Shown: piece by piece, positions 30,286-38,803 of the stretch
Layout: each line of letters starts with the position of its first letter
Position numbering within the stretch: the first letter of the stretch is position 1
Virus record (IMG/VR): IMGVR_UViG_3300029258_001212
Coordinates: 1 to 64,000 of that record
Direction: 5' to 3' (one strand)
Source: a virus
Length of the DNA: 64,000 bases
Program-made: the position numbers and the translations under genes
The notes under the pieces: model-generated
What the model saw: only the letters and a program-made list of their open reading frames with translations
What the model was told of the DNA's origin: nothing
Databases searched by the model: none

Positions 30286-31308
30286 ATGAACACCGACAAG
30301 CTACGCAACCTCCTCGGTGAGCTCCGGAGTGGAGATCTCGAGGAAGGCATGGCCAAGTATTCCGCCTACTGGGTGAAGCAGCTCCCCACGGACCTGATGA
30401 CCCAGACCATGCGGACCATCACGGAGCTCGGCGGCGAGACGGATCGGTTCGGTGTGACGATGCGCGACGATGCGCCGATGACCACTGGGAAGATCCACAT
30501 CCATGAGGCCAGCCTGGCCTACCAGGTGCAGAAGAACCCGAACGCGAAGCTCCTCAAGGCGTTCATGCCCGAGCTCCGCAAGTGGGGGCTCAAGAAAACC
30601 GAATCCAAGGCCCGCGGCAAGCGCCGCGAGGTGCGATTCGAGGGGGCGAACAAGGAGCGCGTCAAGATCACTTTCGAGTACGAGCCCAAGCGCGAGTGGG
30701 GCTGGGTGAACGTGCAGAGCTACGATGCTCGCAGCCGGCTCACCGAGGACACTCTCGAGGAGCGTGCGCCCCTTCCGCGCCCCGGAGACCCCTTTGAGGC
30801 AGACGGGCAGACCTTCAAGATCGTCCGCGTCTATCCCACACGGGACTGGGCGCAAGGGCCGATTTCAGTGCGCCTATGGCGCCTCCTTTCGAGGAACGGC
30901 GCAGCGGCCATCGGGAAGCAGATCAAAGGCACCCAGGACAAGGGCCACTACCTCATCCTGTTCAACAAGCATGGCGACCTGGAGGGCCACCCCGTCTGGA
31001 TGAAGCCGGCCCAGGTGAAGCGTGCCATGAGGTATGAGTCCGTGGAGCTGGACAGCGAGCTCCTGGACGAGGCGAAGTACCCCACCACGGCGGCGGGAGA
31101 CCTACTCGAGAAGATGGCAAACCGGGTTATCCCCATGGTGGCCAGGAGTGTGGGCGCGGTGGATGATGTGCTCCCCTACTTGAGCGGCCAGAAGTCCAAG
31201 GAGATGGTGGCCAAAGCCAGGCAGGCGGCAACGCTGATCACCCAGGCGAACACCAAGCTCTACGAGGCACACGGGCTCCTGAACGAGATCAAGCGGGCAG
31301 GCAAGTAG
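30286..31308 (+). CDS. Three-domain leader-bearing internal protein
   Basis: This 340-aa protein starts at ATG 30286. Leader KLRNLLGELRSGDLEE ends at Glu20 before Gly21. Internal sites: LEE159 before Arg, and LLDE262 before Ala263. Domain A (21-150) is basic alpha/beta, domain B (160-255) is beta-rich (FKIVRVYPTRDWAQGPISV), domain C (263-340) is a helical bundle. Predicted packaged polyprotein. Confidence 0.75.
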   Translation: MNTDKLRNLLGELRSGDLEEGMAKYSAYWVKQLPTDLMTQTMRTITELGGETDRFGVTMRDDAPMTTGKIHIHEASLAYQVQKNPNAKLLKAFMPELRKWGLKKTESKARGKRREVRFEGANKERVKITFEYEPKREWGWVNVQSYDARSRLTEDTLEERAPLPRPGDPFEADGQTFKIVRVYPTRDWAQGPISVRLWRLLSRNGAAAIGKQIKGTQDKGHYLILFNKHGDLEGHPVWMKPAQVKRAMRYESVELDSELLDEAKYPTTAAGDLLEKMANRVIPMVARSVGAVDDVLPYLSGQKSKEMVAKARQAATLITQANTKLYEAHGLLNEIKRAGK

Positions 31309-31317
31309 GAGAGCACC

Positions 31318-32244
31318 ATGAAACAGCGTTCGATCAAGGACAAGCTCAACAGCCTGCACGTATCCATTCAGCAAATGGAGACGGACCCGGACTACCGAAA
31401 GGGGCAGCCGGTAAGCGGGCGCATCGCCGGCAACTACGTGGACAACCTCCACGCTCACGTGCGCGAGCTCAAGGACGTGTCCAAGGAGGTTGGGCAGCTC
31501 GAGTGGGCGGCCGGGATGCTGGAAAAGGCGGCCAGCAAGGGCGATGTGTCCGCCCAGCACTTCGGCCAGGTGATCAAGATGCTCCGCGCCATCGAAAAAG
31601 GGATCAAGCGGGACGCGCGCAAGGTGCGCGAGGACACCGATGCTCTGGGCGAGCTCCTCGAGGGGCTCCAAGTGGAGGCCGGCCTGGTGGAAGCCAAGGC
31701 AGTCCGAGGCAAGGCGCAGAAGTTCGTGATGAAGGCTTTGCAGGACCTTGGCGGCGAGGCGGAGCTGACCAGCCTGGCTCGCCACCCCGGAGGACGCGGC
31801 ATTCACTTCGCCCAGATCATGAAGTCCGTGGAGGCCCTCGCCAAAGTCGGCCACGTGAGCTTCAATCCGCAAACCCAGATGATCAAGCTCCGCCAGGACG
31901 AGAGCATCACCGAGGCCCGAAAGGCCGTGAAGCGGTCCAAGTCCAGGGCCATCGTGGACGTGATGGACAAGGTGAAGGACTACCTTACCGGGGCCGGGTG
32001 GAAGCATCGCCAGATGGGCAACGCGGACACCTACACGCGCCGGGTGTCCGACAAGGAAAAGGCGATCAACTTCGTGACGGCGGCCCTCAAGGCCAACGGT
32101 CTGGTGGGCTACCACAACAAGGTGGAGCAAGACGGGCTCACCGAGTATCACTTCGAGCACCGGCGCTACCGCAAGCTGGTGGCCACGCTCGAGGACTGGC
32201 ACGACACCCCTGAGATGGTGCTGAGAGTACAGGACCTGGCGTAG
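31318..32244 (+). CDS. Three-domain internal protein
   Basis: This 308-aa protein has an N-terminal helical domain (1-105) without its own leader, then DALGELLEGLQVEAGLVE ending at Glu125 before Ala126, then a winged-helix-like domain (FVMKALQDLGGEAELTSLAR, ending IKLRQ), then ITE199 before Ala200 and a third alpha/beta domain with GLTEYHFEHRRY. Predicted processing gives three mature pieces. Confidence 0.75.
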   Translation: MKQRSIKDKLNSLHVSIQQMETDPDYRKGQPVSGRIAGNYVDNLHAHVRELKDVSKEVGQLEWAAGMLEKAASKGDVSAQHFGQVIKMLRAIEKGIKRDARKVREDTDALGELLEGLQVEAGLVEAKAVRGKAQKFVMKALQDLGGEAELTSLARHPGGRGIHFAQIMKSVEALAKVGHVSFNPQTQMIKLRQDESITEARKAVKRSKSRAIVDVMDKVKDYLTGAGWKHRQMGNADTYTRRVSDKEKAINFVTAALKANGLVGYHNKVEQDGLTEYHFEHRRYRKLVATLEDWHDTPEMVLRVQDLA

Positions 32245-32245
32245 C

Positions 32246-32608
32246 ATGAGCTGGTTTCTCGAGACATACCGCGAGCTCTCTGGCCTGATGGAGGCCACGG
32301 CGTTCCGCGGCCTGAGCAAGGCAGAGCTCAAGGAGCTCATGGCCGAGCTCAAGTCCAAGTTCGGTCCGCTCCGGGCCAAGTATTGGACCACACCGAAGCA
32401 CGCCACCGGACAGGTAACCCTGAAGCCCTACAGGCGGGACCAGGACGCCTGGGGCGAAGACCTGGACCGATGGGTGCGCCTGGTGGACCATCTCATCGCC
32501 TGGGGCGCATTCAGCCCCACGGTGAGCCTCGAGAAGCAACGCGGCGAGCCTGGCGTGTGGGGTAACCAGTTCCCCCTCGCTGGATTGACGTTCTATAGGA
32601 GAGCCTGA
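32246..32608 (+). CDS. Small leader-bearing internal protein
   Basis: This 120-aa protein starts at ATG 32246. Leader FLETYRELSGLME ends at Glu16 before Ala17. The mature part is basic and alpha/beta with DRWVRLVDHLIAWGAF. The last base of its stop is the first base of the next ATG. Confidence 0.7.
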   Translation: MSWFLETYRELSGLMEATAFRGLSKAELKELMAELKSKFGPLRAKYWTTPKHATGQVTLKPYRRDQDAWGEDLDRWVRLVDHLIAWGAFSPTVSLEKQRGEPGVWGNQFPLAGLTFYRRA

Positions 32609-33519
32609 TGCGGAAAAATCATCCCTATCGTGCCACCATGCTGGCCATCAGCCGGCGGATGCAGCGCAGCGGCTACAGCGTGGCCTACACGAAGCATGGG
32701 GACCATGAGCTCGGGGTGCCGGACCCACCGGCCGGGGCGGCGTGGATCTCGTTCACCGAGAGCGAGGACTGCCAGGGCTTTGCCCATGCCCTCGGGTTGC
32801 TCGGGCTCGAGGAGTCCGTGAGCAAAAGCGGCCGGACATGCTTCGAGCTCCCGGACGGCGGCGCCGCGTGCGTGGTCGAGTCCGGTGACGGTACAGGGTA
32901 TCTGTACCTGAGCGAGCTGGGCCCGGTGGAGGAGACCAGGGCGGCCAAGCTGGGCACCCTCCTAGAGACCATCCGCGCGCCGCGCGTCAGCGAGCCAGAT
33001 CCGCTCACCGAGGCCCGCGCGAGCCGGCCAGGGATGACCCAATTCCGCGATCTGACCCTCCGCAAAAAGGTGGTGGACCAGATCATGAAGGCCGTCATGC
33101 AGGACATTCCGATCATCCTCACCGGCCAGCCCGGGTCCGGGCGGATCATGATCGCCCGACGTATTGCCCAGATGGTGAAGGGGCCCCTCCGCGCTCCGCA
33201 CTACACGGTGAGCATGAAGGGCCTGACCGGGACGGTGCGGAACGGCCGTTACGTGGAAGGCGATCTCACCATGGCCAACCAGGGGGTGCTCCTGTTGGAC
33301 GAGGGGGCGGAGATGCGGCGGCCGGCCCTCGAGGCCATCGGCCAGGCGGTGCGCTTGAAGCAGGTGCAGCTCCCTGGGATGCAGGAGCCCCGCCAGGCGG
33401 ACTTCCACCTGGTGATGACGGCTCCGGATGCCTCCGGGGCCAAGCGCGCATTGAAGTTCATGGGGCTCACCAAGGTGGCCACCATTCACATTGCCAAGGG
33501 TGACTTGGCGGTCAAGTAG
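32608..33519 (+). CDS. Predicted packaged protein with ComM/Mg-chelatase-like AAA+ domain
   Basis: This 303-aa protein has a domain of about 110 residues, then an internal leader (KLGTLLETIRAPRV) and a site LTE135 before Ala136. The following 165 residues match the ComM/Mg-chelatase (ChlI) AAA+ core: IILTGQPGSGRIMIARRIAQ (Walker A, residues 172-179) and GVLLLDEGAEMRRPALEAI (Walker B, 226-232), then FHLVMTAPD. In Walker A the invariant Lys is Arg179 and the next Ser/Thr is Ile, so ATP hydrolysis is doubtful. The C-terminal lid is truncated relative to full-length relatives. Function unknown; it may act by competition or binding. Confidence 0.75.
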   Translation: MRKNHPYRATMLAISRRMQRSGYSVAYTKHGDHELGVPDPPAGAAWISFTESEDCQGFAHALGLLGLEESVSKSGRTCFELPDGGAACVVESGDGTGYLYLSELGPVEETRAAKLGTLLETIRAPRVSEPDPLTEARASRPGMTQFRDLTLRKKVVDQIMKAVMQDIPIILTGQPGSGRIMIARRIAQMVKGPLRAPHYTVSMKGLTGTVRNGRYVEGDLTMANQGVLLLDEGAEMRRPALEAIGQAVRLKQVQLPGMQEPRQADFHLVMTAPDASGAKRALKFMGLTKVATIHIAKGDLAVK

Positions 33520-33531
33520 CAGGAGAACACG

Positions 33532-34155
33532 ATGAGCATCAGAACCCAGAAGCTGGCCCGGCTACTCGAGCAGATCCGCGGCGGCTCGGACGAGCCCCTG
33601 GACGAGACCATGTACGCCATCGGGTCCGGCGGTCTCCGCAAGCTCGGCGGGATGACCATCTTCCCGAACCAGGTGTATTTCATGGGCGCCTCGAGCTCGC
33701 CCAGTGGCATTTTCGTGACCCGGGTGACGGACGATGCGGTGACCTACAAACAGCTCTATTCGATGGGCAAGGAGCAGCGCATTCAGCGCCCCATCGCGGA
33801 CGACTTGGTTCGCCAGGGCACCGAGACCTGGCTCAAGTCCGGTTACCAGAAGTACCAGCCGGAGCGAGCTCGCAAGCTCAAGGCTCTCCTGGCGGGCAAG
33901 AAGCAGCCCCCGGAGAAAGAGGAGGACTACGTGCGGTGGCGCGTGGAGGTGAAGGCGGTGAACCCGCCCACCGGCAAGATGACCAGGGAGACGGATCCCT
34001 GGTATCGCGCGGAGGAGTACGGCAACGTCGGCTCGCGCGAGGACCCGAAGCACGGCACCGTCTACGAGATCACCAGCGTGACCGGGAAGGCTCTCAAGGA
34101 GCTTCGCAAGGACAAAGCATTCAAGGTGCTCAAAGCCACCCGCGAGAAACGGTAG
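33532..34155 (+). CDS. Leader-bearing internal protein
   Basis: This 207-aa protein starts at ATG 33532. Leader QKLARLLEQIRGGSDEPLDE ends at Glu25 before Thr26. The mature part is beta-rich at first (VYFMGASSSPSGIFVTRV), then a basic helical segment, then VRWRVEVKAVNPPTGK and a basic end. No known domain. Confidence 0.7.
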   Translation: MSIRTQKLARLLEQIRGGSDEPLDETMYAIGSGGLRKLGGMTIFPNQVYFMGASSSPSGIFVTRVTDDAVTYKQLYSMGKEQRIQRPIADDLVRQGTETWLKSGYQKYQPERARKLKALLAGKKQPPEKEEDYVRWRVEVKAVNPPTGKMTRETDPWYRAEEYGNVGSREDPKHGTVYEITSVTGKALKELRKDKAFKVLKATREKR

Positions 34156-34164
34156 GAGGACACG

Positions 34165-34824
34165 ATGACCCCGACCCAGTACATGCTCCCCGTCCCTTAC
34201 GAGACCATCGAAGTGGACGGCCAGGAGTGGGAGGTGGTGACCGCGGGAGCGGATGCCAAGTCCTACGTGGTGAGCCTCAAGAAGCCCGGCAAGGGTGGCA
34301 ACCTCTACTACCTCGAGCTGGACCTGGAGAGCGGGGAGCCGAAGGGGTCCCCGCGCAAGATTGGCAACATCGAAATGCTCGAGGGTGATGCCCTTGGTGG
34401 GCTCCTCGGGCAGCTCCGCGAGGAGTCCGGTTTGGCGGAGGCGCGCCCACGCCTTGCCGATCAGAGATCGGTGGTCAAGATCGGCCGCTCCGGGAAATCC
34501 TACAGCTACTTCTACCAGGGTTCCACGGCGGGGCGCTGGGATGAGCTCGAGGGGCTGGACGCCCAGGAGGTGTTTCGCAAGACGCTGGCCGTTCTCAAGA
34601 TGTACCCGCAGACCACGGTGCTCCTGCCCAACAGGTGGAGCTTCGGGCGGCGATCTGAAGCTGTGCGGAGCCAGCGCCTCCCCTTTGTGCTCCTGGCGAA
34701 GCAGGGGCAGGAGGTGGACGCCACCGACAGCCCAAAGGACTTCTGGACCGAATACGGGATGCAGCTCCTACGCGGCCAAGTGAAGCTCAAGCCGCGCGAG
34801 ACGCGCCCGGCGCCGGGGTGGTAG
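34165..34824 (+). CDS. Two-domain internal protein
   Basis: This 219-aa protein has an N-terminal beta-rich domain (WEVVTAGADAKSYVVSL), then an internal leader (LGGLLGQLREESGLAE) with cut after Glu92 before Ala93. The C-terminal domain is basic alpha/beta (SYSYFYQGSTAGRWDELEG). Predicted to yield two mature pieces. Confidence 0.7.
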   Translation: MTPTQYMLPVPYETIEVDGQEWEVVTAGADAKSYVVSLKKPGKGGNLYYLELDLESGEPKGSPRKIGNIEMLEGDALGGLLGQLREESGLAEARPRLADQRSVVKIGRSGKSYSYFYQGSTAGRWDELEGLDAQEVFRKTLAVLKMYPQTTVLLPNRWSFGRRSEAVRSQRLPFVLLAKQGQEVDATDSPKDFWTEYGMQLLRGQVKLKPRETRPAPGW

Positions 34825-34826
34825 GG

Positions 34827-35726
34827 ATGAACCTCGAGGCGATCCAGGGGCTCCTCATGGAGCTCAGGTCCCAGGTGAGCCAGATCGGGCTCGACTTCAC
34901 TGGTGCGGCAGAGCGAAAGCGCGCCAGGCGCACCCGCACGCGCGTGCGACGTGTGCCCAACCCACGGAAGCCCCGGCGCCCGTCTCCGGCCCGGGCCGAA
35001 CCAGTGCCCCTCGAGCCCCCGCCAGAGCCAGCTACCCCACGGGTCAAGCTGGCTGACTTCCGGTTGCCACCTACGCGCAAGGAGGCCCACACCGGCGAGC
35101 TCCTGGGGCGCTGTATCGACTGCAAGCGCAAGCTGGCCAAGACGGCCGGCAAGGGCACGAAGTGGTGTCCACGGTGCAACAAGCTCCACCAGCAAAGCAT
35201 CCCGGTAGACCTGGGCAGCGGGGAGCGCAAGGTCAAGAAGCGGACCAGGTGCCCCACGTGCGGCGGTGTGAAGCGCAAGACGGACTACCAGTGCCAGAAG
35301 TGTTTTCAGGCCAGGCATACCCGGTTCGCCCAGATCGAACACATCGTCCAGGCGATCCGTGAGCTCGGCAGTCTGATCCTCGAGGCCAATGCCCAGCGGC
35401 GCGACCCGTGGGAGCTCATGCCGATCCTGGACCAGTGGCTCAAGGACAAGGGATGGCGCCGCAACACGAAGGCCCCTCACTGGGTGAAACGGGCCTGGTA
35501 TAAACCGGTCTACCGCGAGGCCAAGGGAGACCAGTGGGCGAACCTTCGGAGCGCCCTCCGCAAGCTCGCCCCGAAGCTGGGCGGCAAGTACATCGAACAG
35601 CCGGCGCTGGCGGACGAGGAGGACACCCTCCTGGTGACCGTGCCGGGCTACTTCACCATCACGGCCCAGGTGCCCAACGTCCAGTTCGGCGTGGCCAAGC
35701 TGTCCGTGACGACGCGCAAGAGGTGA
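34827..35726 (+). CDS. Internal protein with two zinc fingers
   Basis: This 299-aa protein starts at ATG 34827; a GTG at 34818 would overlap the upstream stop. The leader-like start (AIQGLLMELRSQ) is followed by SQIGLDFTG, also seen in the gene at 25874, but no clear protease site. A very basic Pro/Arg linker precedes CIDCKRKL with WCPRCNK and then CPTCGGVK with CQKCFQAR, two zinc sites. The C-terminus is alpha/beta. Nucleic-acid binding is likely. Confidence 0.7.
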   Translation: MNLEAIQGLLMELRSQVSQIGLDFTGAAERKRARRTRTRVRRVPNPRKPRRPSPARAEPVPLEPPPEPATPRVKLADFRLPPTRKEAHTGELLGRCIDCKRKLAKTAGKGTKWCPRCNKLHQQSIPVDLGSGERKVKKRTRCPTCGGVKRKTDYQCQKCFQARHTRFAQIEHIVQAIRELGSLILEANAQRRDPWELMPILDQWLKDKGWRRNTKAPHWVKRAWYKPVYREAKGDQWANLRSALRKLAPKLGGKYIEQPALADEEDTLLVTVPGYFTITAQVPNVQFGVAKLSVTTRKR

Positions 35727-35730
35727 CAGG

Positions 35731-37983
35731 ATGAAAACGCTGGACAAGATCGCTCGCAACGACAAGACGGGGTTCATGAAGTGGTGGGGCGAGGTTGCCG
35801 GCCTACTGAACGGCACCATGGGCGCCAATCCGGGCTACTCCAAGATCAAGATGAGCGACACCATCGGGGTCAACGTGCCCACCGGTGTGATCTACGTTTC
35901 GCCCATGCGTAGCGGGAGCGACTTCCGCGCGGAGTCCTGGATCGACAGCGAGACCGAACAAGGACACAACGCCTTCAAGTGGCGTTCCAAGGGGCTCACT
36001 CCTCGCAAGGTGGCAGCCGACATTCAACGAAAGTGGGGAAAGCATCTCTGGGAGAACACGGACGAGCAACGGATGGGTGCCATCATGGGCGTGGTACTCG
36101 AGGAGTCGGACAATATTTTGTTCCACGCGGGGCTCCTCGGGGAGCGCCAGAAGCGGCCGGGGACGGGTGACTTCCCGGACGAGTCCAAGGTGCGTCAGGG
36201 TTCCTTCAAGATCGGCCAGGACTTCATGAAGCTGGTGAAGCAGGAGAAGCTCGACGGGCCTCACATGCTTCTGTTCAGGGAGGTGCGGGACCACATCAAC
36301 AAGATCCCCAGGGAGAAGCTCCCGGAGATCTGGGGCCTGGACAACATCCCGGATGCCCAGGACGAGATCGCCCGAGCTCCACGCAAGGCGTTCCAGGCGT
36401 TCCTGCGAAACGTCCACAAGGTGGACCGCAAGCTCGCCGGGTACATCCGGCGCATCGCGGACAACGTACCGCTGGTCTGGTACATGATCATGCAGAGGAT
36501 CAGCGGCAAGGACATGGCGGACATCATCCTGAACCGCTACTTCACAACCAAGAATTACTACGAGCCGTCGCAGCGTGTGAAGATGCGCGACAAGCGGCGC
36601 CGTAAGGCAAGCAAGATGCCCTCCGGCAGCCAGCCCGGACTGTTTCCCGAGGGGCAGGAGCTGGACGAGGGCATTATGAAAAAGCACGCGGGCCTCTACA
36701 AGGCGCCGGACCGGGGAAGCTCGCAGAGCTATGTGCTGGTGAAGCGTGGTTCCGAGGGCTATCTGAAAAAGTGGGCCGAGCGCCAAGGACTCGTGTTCCA
36801 CGGCGGCCACGGCCTGAGCGGGGAAAAGGGTTACTTCGAGGACCCGAACACCGGGAGCTACTACGTGCTGGGCACGGGCAACAAGCGCAGCCCGTTCGCC
36901 GCGAACGAGGATCAGGACTCCCTCGGTGAGCTCCTCGGTGAGCTCGAGGAGGCCAAGGGCAAGTGCGGCCGGAAGCCTCGAGGCGGTGGTGTCCAGGACG
37001 GCAAGGGCCCGCATGGGGCCGGGCGCGGGCGCGGGCGGATGGAGCTCGAGGACCAGGAGCTCGGGGAGGCGGCCAGCCCCGAGCAGCTCCACCAAGCCAA
37101 GATGATGATCATCAAGATGCTGGACCAGGCGGTCCGCAAGGCCATCGGTGGCAGCGTCAAGGGCTTCACCGGTGACAAGGGCGGTGCCGTCATGGGCCGG
37201 TGGGTCACGAAGTCCAAGCTCGGGGAGCACACAATGATCGTTCGCATCCCGCCCAGGATGACCGAATTCAGTGTGTCCACTTACACGAAGCACAAGAACG
37301 CCAACATCAAACCCAAGGTGCTGGACGAGACCATGGTGGACATGCGGAAGGTGTGGAAGGGGGACAAGAAGTACGATTGGCGCCCCATCACAGATCTGTT
37401 CAAGCAAGAGATCGCCACCGGCGGCAACCGCAACGTCGTGTCCGTGGAGGACCAGGACAACCTCGGTGAGCTCCTGGGCGAGCTCCGCCAGGCGTCCGGG
37501 CTCGAGGACCTGGACGAGGCGGCGCGCCCCAAGCTGATCAAGGGTGACACGGTGCCCAAGGACCTGGCGGCCCTGTGGCCAGTGCTCCGGCGGTTCGGCT
37601 TCAAGCGCCCCAAGCTCAAGCGGACGGTGGAGTACGAGGGCACGCCTCACCAGTACACCATGGTTATGCCGGCCAGCGGGATCTGGGAGCGCAGCGGGAG
37701 CCGCAAGAAGTCCGCGTTCACGTCCAAGGAACGCTGGGAACTCTCCAAGGCGATCAAGGAGTGGGCCGCGAAGCACGGATGGACCCACAAGATGGGTCCG
37801 CGGGGGTTCCACGGCAATGAAACGGACACCTTTGCGAAGATGCAGCCCAAGCTCCCGACCCACAAGGTGCCCAACGAAGCGCACCTCACCATGCGTACTT
37901 CCGGGCGCCTCAAGAGCGGTTACGCCCCCGGCGAGGACGTGCTCCAGAACGTCTACTTCAATCTCAGCTACGCCACCAGATAG
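35731..37983 (+). CDS. 750-aa polyprotein-like internal protein
   Basis: This is the largest protein of the block. The N-terminal domain (about 1-300) is alpha/beta. Predicted protease sites are LDE313 before Gly, LEE407 before Ala408, LGE446 before Ala447 and LDE596 before Ala597. Two internal leaders (LGELLGELEEAK and LGELLGELRQASGLEDLDE) precede the 407 and 596 sites. Pieces of roughly 90, 40, 150 and 155 residues would be released. The last domain is basic (FKRPKLKRTVEYEG). No enzyme motif is recognised. Confidence 0.75.
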   Translation: MKTLDKIARNDKTGFMKWWGEVAGLLNGTMGANPGYSKIKMSDTIGVNVPTGVIYVSPMRSGSDFRAESWIDSETEQGHNAFKWRSKGLTPRKVAADIQRKWGKHLWENTDEQRMGAIMGVVLEESDNILFHAGLLGERQKRPGTGDFPDESKVRQGSFKIGQDFMKLVKQEKLDGPHMLLFREVRDHINKIPREKLPEIWGLDNIPDAQDEIARAPRKAFQAFLRNVHKVDRKLAGYIRRIADNVPLVWYMIMQRISGKDMADIILNRYFTTKNYYEPSQRVKMRDKRRRKASKMPSGSQPGLFPEGQELDEGIMKKHAGLYKAPDRGSSQSYVLVKRGSEGYLKKWAERQGLVFHGGHGLSGEKGYFEDPNTGSYYVLGTGNKRSPFAANEDQDSLGELLGELEEAKGKCGRKPRGGGVQDGKGPHGAGRGRGRMELEDQELGEAASPEQLHQAKMMIIKMLDQAVRKAIGGSVKGFTGDKGGAVMGRWVTKSKLGEHTMIVRIPPRMTEFSVSTYTKHKNANIKPKVLDETMVDMRKVWKGDKKYDWRPITDLFKQEIATGGNRNVVSVEDQDNLGELLGELRQASGLEDLDEAARPKLIKGDTVPKDLAALWPVLRRFGFKRPKLKRTVEYEGTPHQYTMVMPASGIWERSGSRKKSAFTSKERWELSKAIKEWAAKHGWTHKMGPRGFHGNETDTFAKMQPKLPTHKVPNEAHLTMRTSGRLKSGYAPGEDVLQNVYFNLSYATR

Positions 37984-37999
37984 CACTCCTCTGAGGCAT

Positions 38000-38017
38000 A
38001 AGCCCTTGACAGGGCTT
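38000..38017. terminator. Inverted repeat after the 750-aa gene
   Basis: AAGCCCT, TGAC, AGGGCTT is a perfect 7-bp stem with a 4-base loop, 17 bases after a stop codon. No T-run follows, so termination is uncertain. Confidence 0.35.
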
Positions 38018-38066
38018 GTATCCCCTCCATATTTCGGGCACGATAAGGGTAGTTAAGGGCAAGCAA
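38006..38066 (+). promoter_or_regulatory. TTGACA promoter-like box plus element-like tail
   Basis: TTGACA (38006-38011) is followed after 17 bases by ATATTT (38029-38034), and then by GATAAGGGTAGTTAAGGGCAAGC (split here: GATAAGGGTAGTTAAG then GGCAAGC), which resembles the GATAAGGTTAATTAAG-AAGAAGC part of the recurring element in reverse orientation. It precedes the gene at 38093. Confidence 0.4.
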
Positions 38067-38092
38067 GCGAAAGCGGCCCGACGAGGTGTACC

Positions 38093-38356
38093 ATGAGCTA
38101 CGCGGCGCAGTTGAAAGAGGAGGTTCGGATGCGGGCGGACGTGCCCACTGTCCGGCCGGCGGCCGGCGAGGACCGCGAGAGTGCCGTCTCGGCCCTCCGC
38201 GCCCTTGGGGCCCAGGCCACCCAGCTCGCAACTCAGCTCGAGCGAGGCCAGCTCTCCGAGGCCACGCTGGACGGCGTGTGGGAGCACATCAACGGTGCCA
38301 CCAGGGCGATGGTGGAGGCCACCCGTGCGGCCTTCGATGCCCAGCGGCGCAAGTAG
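38093..38356 (+). CDS. Small helical protein
   Basis: This 87-aa protein starts at ATG 38093 with GAGGTG upstream. Almost entirely helical and Ala/Arg/Glu-rich (SALRALGAQATQLATQLERG). No leader. It is the last gene before element copy C. Unknown. Confidence 0.6.
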   Translation: MSYAAQLKEEVRMRADVPTVRPAAGEDRESAVSALRALGAQATQLATQLERGQLSEATLDGVWEHINGATRAMVEATRAAFDAQRRK

Positions 38357-38365
38357 CACCTCAAC

Positions 38366-38436
38366 CTTGGCACGGCTGTTGCTTCTTCTTAATTAACCTT
38401 ATCTCTCTCTGTTAGAGGAGAAGAGTCTTGAGGGTT
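38366..38436 (+). promoter_or_regulatory. Recurrent element copy C
   Basis: TGGCACG (38368-38374) and TTGCTT (38379-38384), GG and GC ten bases apart, a consensus sigma54-type match. TTAATTAA follows (38389-38396), then an imperfect inverted repeat (CTTATCTCTCT with AGAGGAGAAG). It faces the membrane-protein gene at 38475. The opposite-strand TTGACT seen in other copies is AAGACT here. Confidence 0.6.
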
Positions 38437-38474
38437 TGATTTGCGGGCCGTGGTGGCCCGGGGAGATTGGAGCC

Positions 38475-38738
38475 ATGAAACAAGATCGGAAACCGAAGAT
38501 GATCGGGTGGGTGTTCCTGGTGTTCGGGGGCATGTTCCTGTTGGGGACGGTGCTGTTCGGAATCATGGACCGCACCATCATGGACAACATCGCTGCGGCC
38601 GTGTGCGCGTGCGGGATGGTGTTGTCGGTGGGGTTCTGGGCGCACGTGTGGGTGGCGCGCCAGCGGCTCCGCCAGAGCGAGCTCCTGGAGATCCGGCTGC
38701 AACAGCTCGGTGAGCACTGGAAGGCGAGCGCCCGGTAG
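38475..38738 (+). CDS. Small two-pass membrane protein
   Basis: This 87-aa protein starts at ATG 38475. A basic start (KQDRKPKM) precedes a hydrophobic span (IGWVFLVFGGMFLLGTVLF), a short loop and a second span (IAAAVCACGMVLSVGFW), then a basic helical tail. Size and topology fit small holins, but phages have many other two-pass proteins and no endolysin is nearby. It is the first gene after element C. Confidence 0.6.
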   Translation: MKQDRKPKMIGWVFLVFGGMFLLGTVLFGIMDRTIMDNIAAAVCACGMVLSVGFWAHVWVARQRLRQSELLEIRLQQLGEHWKASAR

Positions 38739-38803
38739 TGCTAGGATAGGGGCGCGAATCCAAGCAAGCCCCGGCCATCGTGCCGGCGAACAAGGAGGCA
38801 ACG

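Noticed and set aside
32608-33519. AAA+ domain as a sigma54 activator
   Set aside because: Tempting because of the sigma54-like promoters, but the GAFTGA loop is absent and Walker motifs match ComM/Mg-chelatase better.
35803-37986. 727-aa open frame on the minus strand
   Set aside because: It mirrors the 750-aa + strand gene; long antisense frames are expected in GC-rich coding DNA. It lacks a ribosome binding site and conflicts with the uniform + strand layout.
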